From assembly GCF_900188405.1 (NCBI RefSeq), contig NZ_FZOF01000016.1:62001-126000 (forward strand): 64,000 bases of DNA, written 5' to 3'. The notes below the pieces were generated by a model. It saw only the letters and a program-made list of their open reading frames with translations, did not search any database and was not told the DNA's origin. Every line of letters starts with the position of its first letter. Position 1 is the first letter of the stretch. The position numbers and the translations under genes are program-made. The DNA is from Actinacidiphila glaucinigra (GTDB lineage Bacteria; Actinomycetota; Actinomycetes; Streptomycetales; Streptomycetaceae). This document shows positions 53,955 through 61,005 of the stretch, one piece after another.

Positions 53955-56584
53955 AGCGCCCCCGTCGCTTGCGGATCTCCGTACTCGCCGTCGGGGAGCC
54001 AATCGAACTTGTGTAGCTTCATGGGCGCCGAAGCTAGATCCTTGAGATCGCCAGAAACCTGAAAGTCAATGCCTGCCTGGCAGATCCACCCCGAAGCACG
54101 TATGGGCGGGTTAATTCGCATGCCTTCGTCACTTGTAACCCCGGAGACCCAGATGAGAAGGCCGTCCTCATTTGCCTCGATCACGTGTCCGAATGCGGGA
54201 ACCTCTCTTCCGCTGTGATTATTTTCGATCTTTCCTGATTGGATAGGGTAACGAATCACGCCCTCCGGGCCAGGTAGCCCTCCAAGCGCTTTCCTAAGGA
54301 GATCAAGGATCTCTGCAGGCAAGTGGTAGACGGAAGCAACGACTTTTTCCAGATGGATAGTAGCTGTCGATACTTCGGATTCCTTGCCGCCCTCGACAGC
54401 CGCCCTTACGCCCTTGGCGGCCGCAGCCAACTTTCGAAGATGGAGCGGGTCTTTCGGCACTGGCAAGGATTGAATTACGCTCGGTGGGATATTCCGCCCA
54501 GGCGCACGCTCATCGACCCAGCATGAAGCGAGGCCCGATCCTAGGATTGCGAGCAACGCGAAGAGGCGATCCCCCATTGGGATGGTTCCCCAGCCATGCC
54601 AACTGCCATTGGGGAGCACCATGTGAAAACTCTCTCTTGGGACCACACCCTGCAAGTCGATACCAGTCTTAATCCGCCACGGGTTTGCCGTGTTCCAGCG
54701 CTTTGCCACAACTAGCAGCTTTGGGCTTCGCACGAATTCATCCGACTTCCCGGATTTACTGAAATCCTCCGGGTACTTTACTGGAATCAGTTTTTCGACA
54801 ATCGGAGAACCGAATGGAATGAGATGCCTAAGTGAAGAAATCTCCCAATGTGTAGCCTCGGTATCTGTATCTCTCCGCTTCGGCCTACCCGGCTGATGCG
54901 GACGCCCGTTCCTGACGGTGGCTACATTTTCTAGAATATCGAAATCTGTGCTCTTTTCAAAGTAGCGAGTCAGGGGACCCTGTAGCAGGCCTTGGCCGTC
55001 TCTTCCAGGATTTGCCAAGTAAGCGTAGTCGGGTCTTCCGGTCTCGAAGAATTGCGACAAGGCGCCAGGCCGGCCAGAAATTCTCTTCACCAGGGTTGGC
55101 CTTCCGCTCCTATGCCCTCCGGGGTTTTTCTGTGCGATGACTACTGCTGGAGCTATTGCATCCGTGGTTGACTGGAAGGTTTCACCGGGGAGGCGCCATA
55201 TTTCTAGCAGGCTAGCCTCATTTAGCAGACTTGAGCGAGCCTTCCTACTCGTCGCAGAGTTAATCCAGCTCAGGGGTAGAATGCATGCCAGGAATCCATT
55301 AGTCGTGAGACTCGCCAGCATCCAACTAATGAATTCGTTAGCGCGCTCTGTAGCTGGCTTGCCTTGGCGGGAGTGCTGCCAAGGGGGGTTGCAAACGATG
55401 ACGGAGGGTCTATCGGATTCATCCAACTTTGCAGTGAGTGCATCCTTCGCCTCGACACGCCAGCTACTCCCTGGAGACAAGTCGGTCATGAGTAGTGACA
55501 ATTTCGCCACTTCTGTGGCAAACACGTCCTTGTCGTAACCTCGCACATGTTTGGCAACGTATTGATGTTTCGCTAGCGCGTCAGCTGAGTGTGGGTGTAG
55601 CTTTCGAAGGCGATTGGACGCCGCAAGGAGCATTGTTCCGGAGCCGCAAGCCGGGTCCAGGATGAAGCGGTCCTGAGGGGCAATTGTTTCGATGGGCACC
55701 ATTTCTAGGATTTGCTGTGCTATTGGTGGAGGGGTGTAATAGGTCCCCTGAACGCGGCGTTGCGAATGAGTGACCAGCGCCTGCTCGTATACATCGCTTA
55801 CTGTTGAGGGCTCTAGCCCGGCAAAATTCACCCGAGAGTCAAATTCTCTTATAGCGGAGTCAAAGGCTGTGAGGTGGTTTGTGTCAACTCCATTTAGCCA
55901 CTCAAAGTAACCCGGGTAACGCTGCTGTGCTACGTCGGTCAGGACTGAAGGGGTTGCGTAGCCGACTTTTCCCTTGTCTCTGAGCATCAGTGCGGACAAG
56001 GCTCCAATGACGATCCGCGCGACACTTCCTGTTGGGTCGCCACCGATTGAAGAGGCGGTCATTTCCATCACCGCCTCGACTTGTGCTGTGAGGTAGCTCC
56101 TAGACTTTTTTCTTGAAACCTCAACAAGCTTCAGGTCTACTGGGAAAAGGGGGTTCTGTGTAAGGTTGAGCTTCGCGCGATTCACTGAATCGGGTGTCAG
56201 TGACGAAAGTGTGCGAATGACTAGAGTGCTAGACTCAATGGGGACTGATTCGATTTCTCGAGTTGTATTCTCGTCTGCGCCTACGTTCCAAAGACTCAGT
56301 CGATCCGGGAGTGCAATCAACATGGCTGGTGTCGCAAGAGATGAGGCTGCTCGCAGCCATAGGCTGCGAATTTCATCTTCATGATCCGCGACGGAGGCCA
56401 TGATGGCGCTAGTGGATAGGTCTTGCTGGTCGGCCTCAGTGAAAGCTACAAGGGGGGCTCGAACCTCGTCGCCCTCCATAGGCCAAATTGGAAAGTTATG
56501 TTGGATGAGGCGATCTTCGTAGCCGCATTGGGTAAGGATTCCAGCCAACACTGCGCGGCGTTGTTCATGCGTCGCAGTAACCAT
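53951..56584 (-). CDS. Low-GC N6-adenine DNA methylase (877 aa)
   Basis: A type I/IIG-like methylase. The SAM motif is FILDPACGSGTMLLAA (about 314-330), followed by YDKDVFATEVAKLSLLMTDL and the catalytic motif VIVCNPPWQHS (NPPW near 396). The N-terminal 270 residues are helical and carry no nuclease motif that can be recognised; the C-terminal half is probably a target-recognition part. ATG 56584 was selected. Low GC and mixed codons mark it as foreign compared with its neighbours. It is coupled to a metallo-beta-lactamase-fold gene. Confidence 0.85.
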   Translation of the reverse strand: MVTATHEQRRAVLAGILTQCGYEDRLIQHNFPIWPMEGDEVRAPLVAFTEADQQDLSTSAIMASVADHEDEIRSLWLRAASSLATPAMLIALPDRLSLWNVGADENTTREIESVPIESSTLVIRTLSSLTPDSVNRAKLNLTQNPLFPVDLKLVEVSRKKSRSYLTAQVEAVMEMTASSIGGDPTGSVARIVIGALSALMLRDKGKVGYATPSVLTDVAQQRYPGYFEWLNGVDTNHLTAFDSAIREFDSRVNFAGLEPSTVSDVYEQALVTHSQRRVQGTYYTPPPIAQQILEMVPIETIAPQDRFILDPACGSGTMLLAASNRLRKLHPHSADALAKHQYVAKHVRGYDKDVFATEVAKLSLLMTDLSPGSSWRVEAKDALTAKLDESDRPSVIVCNPPWQHSRQGKPATERANEFISWMLASLTTNGFLACILPLSWINSATSRKARSSLLNEASLLEIWRLPGETFQSTTDAIAPAVVIAQKNPGGHRSGRPTLVKRISGRPGALSQFFETGRPDYAYLANPGRDGQGLLQGPLTRYFEKSTDFDILENVATVRNGRPHQPGRPKRRDTDTEATHWEISSLRHLIPFGSPIVEKLIPVKYPEDFSKSGKSDEFVRSPKLLVVAKRWNTANPWRIKTGIDLQGVVPRESFHMVLPNGSWHGWGTIPMGDRLFALLAILGSGLASCWVDERAPGRNIPPSVIQSLPVPKDPLHLRKLAAAAKGVRAAVEGGKESEVSTATIHLEKVVASVYHLPAEILDLLRKALGGLPGPEGVIRYPIQSGKIENNHSGREVPAFGHVIEANEDGLLIWVSGVTSDEGMRINPPIRASGWICQAGIDFQVSGDLKDLASAPMKLHKFDWLPDGEYGDPQATGAL

Positions 56585-57015
56585 GTAGCTGGCCTCGTTC
56601 CTCGACTTCGAAGATCAAATGGTTCTACTAGTGCTATGTTGAGCCGTGGACATGACACGGCTCCGGGCTTACCACGTCAAGTCCCCAGCACCATGTTCCG
56701 TTGGGAGAACTCGATGGTGAGTTCCACGAACGCGGCCGGCTCGTCCCGGCCGACCCGCAGTGCTGGTGTGTCGTCCACGATTCTTCGAGTCCTCTATGGA
56801 CACGGCGCCCGTTCTGGCAGCCGCCTCGACGCGATACCCGCCGCATGTCTGCTGTACCTGCTCTCGAATCACGGGAGCCTCGTGGCCTGGATGGCGTACC
56901 GATCGACGCTCATAGCTCCGGTCCCATGCGCTCTCTAAGCTCGCCGACTGTTCGTGTGCCTCCCGCCTGATCGATACCGCTGCGGCCTACGATCAAGACC
57001 TAATTATCGCGGTGT
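56585..57015. other. 431-bp intergenic stretch with a DUF397 relic
   Basis: This lies between the low-GC methylase start and the DUF262 gene stop, both leftward. It contains a frameshifted DUF397 remnant (listed separately). GC rises again to the right of it, so it marks the edge of the low-GC insert. Confidence 0.5.
56677..56872 (-). pseudogene. DUF397-domain gene remnant
   Basis: One minus-strand frame reads VEAAARTGAVSIEDSKN, the typical middle of a DUF397 protein. A neighbouring frame then continues with VDDTPALRVGRDEPAAFVELTIEFSQ, the typical end. A one-base frameshift at the DSKN junction joins the two. No complete start or HTH partner gene remains. DUF397 genes usually pair with Scr1-type regulators in Streptomyces. 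Confidence 0.55.
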
Positions 57016-59562
57016 TCAGGCCCGCCGCGCCAGGTCCAGTGCTGCAGTGTGCACGAACCAGTCCAGTACCTCGCAGATCTCGTCGCCGTGCTCCGCGAAG
57101 GCCTGCACCGAGAAGGACGGACGCAGCTCCAGCTTCGCCTCGGGCAGCTCGATGCCCTCGATCTTGTTGAGGCGGCGTAGGAGCTCGCGGCGCTGTTCCG
57201 TGTCGTCGAAGGGACTGCGGTTCTTGAGGTACTGGAAGACGACCTCGACCGTTCCGCTCACGGGGTAGATCCCGACGGGCCACATCAGGTGGGGCCGCTC
57301 GCTCGTCCCGGCGTCGAGCATCGGGAAGCAGCTGGTCTCGTCGTAGCGGCCGTAATTGACGTAGCCGCCCTGGCGACGCCAGAAGTCGAGCGCCGCCAAG
57401 ACGCCGTCGGACGCCTCCGCCCAGTGTTCCCGCAACTGCGTACGGAAGCGCTCGGCCGCCGCCCTGTCCTCCCCGTCGGGGAGCGGGTCATACGAGACCG
57501 GCTGCGTGACGTCCTTGCCCAGGAGCGTGGCCAGCTCGGCGGCGGTCAGGCGCTGTGAACGATGGGCTCGGCCAGAGGGGTCGAACTTCACTCCCTCACT
57601 CATCAGGATTTCTTGCGGGGGCAGCCTGTCGTTGCCCTCCGGCCAGCGGAACGAGGGGGAGATCCTGCCCTCCGCGGTGAGCACCCGATAAGCCCCGATC
57701 ACCGCCGAGTTGGAGCCCAGGAACGAGCCCACGGGGACGGGGTGGCTCCCGATGAGCTCGGCGACGTCGCCGTACGTCGTCCACGTGCCGCTGGGCATCG
57801 CCACCAGGGCCGAACGCAGTTCGGCCCAGCCCGGCCACTCCTCTCCGGCCGGCTTGATCCCGCCGATCGGACCGGGCCACAGTTCCACCGCCCGCTCCGT
57901 CAGGCGGTCCGCGCGCTCCAGGATCTCCGCCTTGCCCCAGCGCTCCGCCGAGGCGATCTCCAGGTTCATGCGAAGTGCGCTTGACTCGAGGATCTGCTGC
58001 TTGCGCTCGAAGGGATGGTTGGAGAGCTTCGAGTTGTCACCGGTCAGCGTGAGGTTGCCGAGGGTGTGGACCAGCAGGTCGTGCAGCTCCTGGGGAGTCT
58101 GGTTCGGCTCGGTCTCCTTGGCGAGCAGCTCGAACCACGCCGGTGCGGGACGCTGCGGGAGGACGTGCTCGACGCTGATGGAGGCCTTGACGAAGTCGAC
58201 GGGTTCGCTGGGCCGGTAGCTCTCCTCCAGGCGGCGCAGGATGTAGCTGCGCTGCGGAGGGCGACCACTCCAGTAGAAGGGCTTGCTGCGGATCGCCTCG
58301 CGCAGTTCCTCGTTGCCGGGCCACCGCCGGCGCCGACTGGACAGGAACCGCTGGACGGCCTCGGCCGCCGGGCGATCCGTTTCCAGTTCCTTCGGGGCTT
58401 CCATGAAGATCCGGTTGAGGCCGGTGGTCGGTGTCTGGCAGATGAGGCGCCGCACCAGATAGGACTCGACGTAGAGCAGTGCCTGTGCCGCATCGTCCGG
58501 AGTCGTATTGCCGGCGTCGACAAGATCCATCAGGTGGAGCGCGAGCGGATAGTGGGTCTGGCCTCCCCACATGGCGAGGCGCTCCAGCACCGCCCGGAGT
58601 GCCGGCGAGCTCTCTCGATGGGGCTCGACGATGCGCAGGAACCTCCGCCCGCGGTCGGCCAGCTGGGCGACCTCGTGCTGCAGCGCGTCCTCGTTGCCGG
58701 CGAGCGGTTGGAGCCGTTTCTGCTGCTCGCGGTAGATCTCGCTCTGCTTGGTCTTGTAGTGGCCGCGCACGATCAGGTCGAGCCACACGAGGAGCTCGAG
58801 GTTCTTCGGGCCGAGGCTCTGCTGCATGGGCAGCCACAGCTCCTGGTAGACCCGCTCACCTCGTTTGGGGAGGAGCATGAAGACGTAGTTGCGCAGCAAG
58901 TCGCTCTGGCTGAGCCCGACACCTGTGTTGTTGATCGACTCGAAGATGCGGTAGACGTTGTCGCCGGGCTCGGCGGTGATCTCCACGATCGACAGCAGGT
59001 CCTTGAGGACGGTCTCGACCGTTCCGATCCACCGCTCGTCGCCGGCCTCCCGGCCCTCGGCGAACGCACCGCGGAAGAACCGGTAGGCGGCGCCGATGTT
59101 GTCGCTCCCGCCGGCCTCGGCCCGGGACTGGATACAGGCGGTGTACGCCTCCCGGTCCGCTTGCGTGGGAAGCAGCCGGTAGTGGTCGAGGCCTTCGTGG
59201 AACTCGTTGACGAGTATCTGCCGGTGGACGCGGTCCACTCCGCGCAGGTCACCGCTCTCCTTGAGGTGGTCGCGCAGAGCGGTGAAGGCGAGCATCAAGG
59301 TGGTCAGCCGCTGCTGACCGTCGACGACCAGCCACCGCTGTACGCCGCCTGCCTGGATCTGGCCGGGGGCCAGGACCACCGAGCCGAGGAAGTGCGGCGT
59401 CGTGGAGTCCCCGGAGAGGTGCTGGTCGACGAGTTCACCGACGTCCTCCCAGAGGCGTTGGAGCTGCTCCGTGCCCCAGCTGTACGTGCGCTGATAGAGC
59501 GGCACTTGGAACTGCTTGTCCCCTTGGACGAGCTTGAGGAAGGTGATTTCCTGCGCGCGCAT
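57016..59562 (-). CDS. GmrSD-like DUF262-DUF1524 protein with alkyltransferase-like domain (848 aa)
   Basis: A single-chain GmrSD-type restriction protein. The DUF262 part has PLYQRTYSW and VVDGQQRLTTLMLAF (near 80). A DUF1524 HNH-like nuclease follows, with VEHVLPQ (near 465) and GNLTLTGDNSKLSNHPFERK. Residues about 590-645 resemble the DNA-binding part of MGMT/ATL proteins: GTWTTYGDVAELIGS and AYRVLTAEGRIS, where the usual PCHR cysteine is replaced by AYR. That implies recognition rather than repair of modified bases. The last 150 residues match none of these. ATG 59562 has AAAGGAAG upstream. It probably cuts modified phage DNA. Confidence 0.85.
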   Translation of the reverse strand: MRAQEITFLKLVQGDKQFQVPLYQRTYSWGTEQLQRLWEDVGELVDQHLSGDSTTPHFLGSVVLAPGQIQAGGVQRWLVVDGQQRLTTLMLAFTALRDHLKESGDLRGVDRVHRQILVNEFHEGLDHYRLLPTQADREAYTACIQSRAEAGGSDNIGAAYRFFRGAFAEGREAGDERWIGTVETVLKDLLSIVEITAEPGDNVYRIFESINNTGVGLSQSDLLRNYVFMLLPKRGERVYQELWLPMQQSLGPKNLELLVWLDLIVRGHYKTKQSEIYREQQKRLQPLAGNEDALQHEVAQLADRGRRFLRIVEPHRESSPALRAVLERLAMWGGQTHYPLALHLMDLVDAGNTTPDDAAQALLYVESYLVRRLICQTPTTGLNRIFMEAPKELETDRPAAEAVQRFLSSRRRRWPGNEELREAIRSKPFYWSGRPPQRSYILRRLEESYRPSEPVDFVKASISVEHVLPQRPAPAWFELLAKETEPNQTPQELHDLLVHTLGNLTLTGDNSKLSNHPFERKQQILESSALRMNLEIASAERWGKAEILERADRLTERAVELWPGPIGGIKPAGEEWPGWAELRSALVAMPSGTWTTYGDVAELIGSHPVPVGSFLGSNSAVIGAYRVLTAEGRISPSFRWPEGNDRLPPQEILMSEGVKFDPSGRAHRSQRLTAAELATLLGKDVTQPVSYDPLPDGEDRAAAERFRTQLREHWAEASDGVLAALDFWRRQGGYVNYGRYDETSCFPMLDAGTSERPHLMWPVGIYPVSGTVEVVFQYLKNRSPFDDTEQRRELLRRLNKIEGIELPEAKLELRPSFSVQAFAEHGDEICEVLDWFVHTAALDLARRA

Positions 59563-59651
59563 GCGCTTCCTTTCCCTGCCGGGTGCGCGGGTCTTGCCGG
59601 TCCATCCAGCGGCCCCGCCCTGGGATGGCACAACGGTCACTCGAATCTAAC

Positions 59652-59666
59652 GTGAACACTGTCAAC
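59652..59666 (-). promoter_or_regulatory. GTTGAC-N3-GTTCAC motif upstream of the DUF262 gene
   Basis: Read on the minus strand, GTTGACAGTGTTCAC lies 90 bases before the DUF262 start in a lower-GC stretch, followed by GTTAGA, a possible -10. The same spacing of TTGAC and GTTCAC is found at 41885 and 60692. The role is inferred. Confidence 0.5.
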
Positions 59667-59788
59667 GTATGGCGTTTTTGCGCGACTCCTGTGACCTTTC
59701 GCGGCAAGTGGAAGAAGAAACCACCAGGTTGAGTGGCTGTCGGGTGCTCCGGCAGCGGCATGCGGCACGGATACCGGAGGCTTGCCGG

Positions 59789-60628
59789 TCAGGCCTTCGC
59801 GACCGTTTGCGCGACGCCCGACTGACGGGAGATCCGGGGCATCGTCTCGTTGGGGGACCGGCGGAGGAGCTTGACGTTCCGGCCCTCGACCCAGGCGTTC
59901 CACGACTTGAGGTAGTACAGCAGGTGCTCGCGTGAGTCGTCGCGGCGGCGGTGCGCACTGCCCGCGGCCAGGCCGAGCATGGTGTTGCGCAGGGTGAGGC
60001 GAGGGTCGCCCGATTCCAGCAGCGCTCCGGTGACTACCCCTTCGAGCCAGGAGGACTGGTCGATCTCGGGCCGCGCGGTCGTCGTGACGTACCAGCCGAT
60101 CGTCGCCGCCGTGACCGTGATGCGGCATCCGCGGTTGAGGGCGATGCCGTGGTTGAGGGAGTCGCGGATGCCGGGGTGCTGGTCGAGGATGACAAGGAGC
60201 TGGTCGTTGCTGGTGACGGATGAGGCGCCGCTCCACGCGGAGTTCGGAGCGTGCAGGTACAGGTGAAGCCCACGCAGGGCCGCTGCGAGGTGTGTCGCGT
60301 TGGCCTCGCCGGCGAGCGCCAGCGCGTCGCGGCCTGTGCGCTTGCGCCCGGTGTCCATCACGGTGAAGGCGGTACGGGGAACGCCATGGGTGACGGTCAA
60401 TGGCACCGTGACCCCGGCCCTGACGATCGCGGCCAGCCGGTGCTGACCGTCGATGAGTACGTCGTCCTCGTCGAAGGCGATGCCCTGGTGCGTGAGTTGC
60501 CACTCTCCGCGCTGGATCTGGCCGGCCAACTGCTGCACTGTGTTCTTGCTGAGGGGACGGTTGTTGGTGTTGCGAGTGAGCCACTGTGAGGCCAACTCGG
60601 GGGTGACGTCGAAGACTTCTGTCTGCAT
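59789..60628 (-). CDS. ParB-like DGQHR-motif protein (279 aa)
   Basis: The motif LIDGQHRLAAIVRAG (near 58) follows an N-terminal ParB/sulfiredoxin-like strand and helix (NRPLSKNTVQQLAGQIQRGEW). The rest is helical and unrecognised. DGQHR or ParB-like domains occur in DndB and in other modification-linked proteins. ATG 60628 was selected, with AAGGAG upstream. It is the gene before DUF262 in the same direction with its own motif-bearing promoter region. Confidence 0.75.
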   Translation of the reverse strand: MQTEVFDVTPELASQWLTRNTNNRPLSKNTVQQLAGQIQRGEWQLTHQGIAFDEDDVLIDGQHRLAAIVRAGVTVPLTVTHGVPRTAFTVMDTGRKRTGRDALALAGEANATHLAAALRGLHLYLHAPNSAWSGASSVTSNDQLLVILDQHPGIRDSLNHGIALNRGCRITVTAATIGWYVTTTARPEIDQSSWLEGVVTGALLESGDPRLTLRNTMLGLAAGSAHRRRDDSREHLLYYLKSWNAWVEGRNVKLLRRSPNETMPRISRQSGVAQTVAKA

Positions 60629-60691
60629 GGCGAGTGAGCCTTCTCCTTGTGTGACACCGGGCGTGTGACGCCTGCAGGCTTGCATGGAAAT

Positions 60692-60706
60692 GTGAACTCA
60701 GTCAAC
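60692..60706 (-). promoter_or_regulatory. GTTGAC-N3-GTTCAC motif upstream of DGQHR gene
   Basis: Read on the minus strand, GTTGACTGAGTTCAC lies about 64 bases before the DGQHR start. It matches the motif before the DUF262 gene in arrangement. The role as promoter element or regulator site is inferred. Confidence 0.5.
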
Positions 60707-60891
60707 CGAGAAACCGTGCCCTCGGTGCGTACTCGTGGGATTGGGTGACCCTTTGCCGGGTGATCCAAGGGGTCGGCGACCCTGTGGGTGGATCCGTCGG
60801 GCTCCGACCGGCTCGAGAGCGCTGCCGGTTCGCAAGGTTTCATAGGGGGTGACCTTGGCGGTCTTCCTGATACCCTCGCCGCGTGTGCTCA

Positions 60892-60927
60892 GTTCACACC
60901 CAACTTGACGCGCAGGGGGGCGCGTCA
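60892..60927 (+). promoter_or_regulatory. GTTCAC core and 8-bp palindrome upstream of helicase gene
   Basis: GTTCAC (60892-60897) is followed by TGACGCGC (60906-60913) and its inverted copy GCGCGTCA (60920-60927) around a 6-base loop. It lies 79 bases before the helicase start. The palindrome could be an operator or short hairpin. Confidence 0.45.
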
Positions 60928-61005
60928 CAGTCGCGCTGGGTGTGGCCAGGGGCGGGATTTCACAAGGCGGCCACCAGGTGGCCCTCAGCAGCAGTGGGGT
61001 GGCGT

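Larger units (their letters stand above)
60629..61005. promoter_or_regulatory. 377-bp divergent control region
   Basis: This separates the leftward DGQHR gene from the rightward helicase. It contains GTTGAC-N3-GTTCAC on the minus strand at 60706-60692, a GTTCAC core on the plus strand (60892-60897) and the TGACGCGC/GCGCGTCA palindrome (60906-60927). No gene was recognised. Confidence 0.5.
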
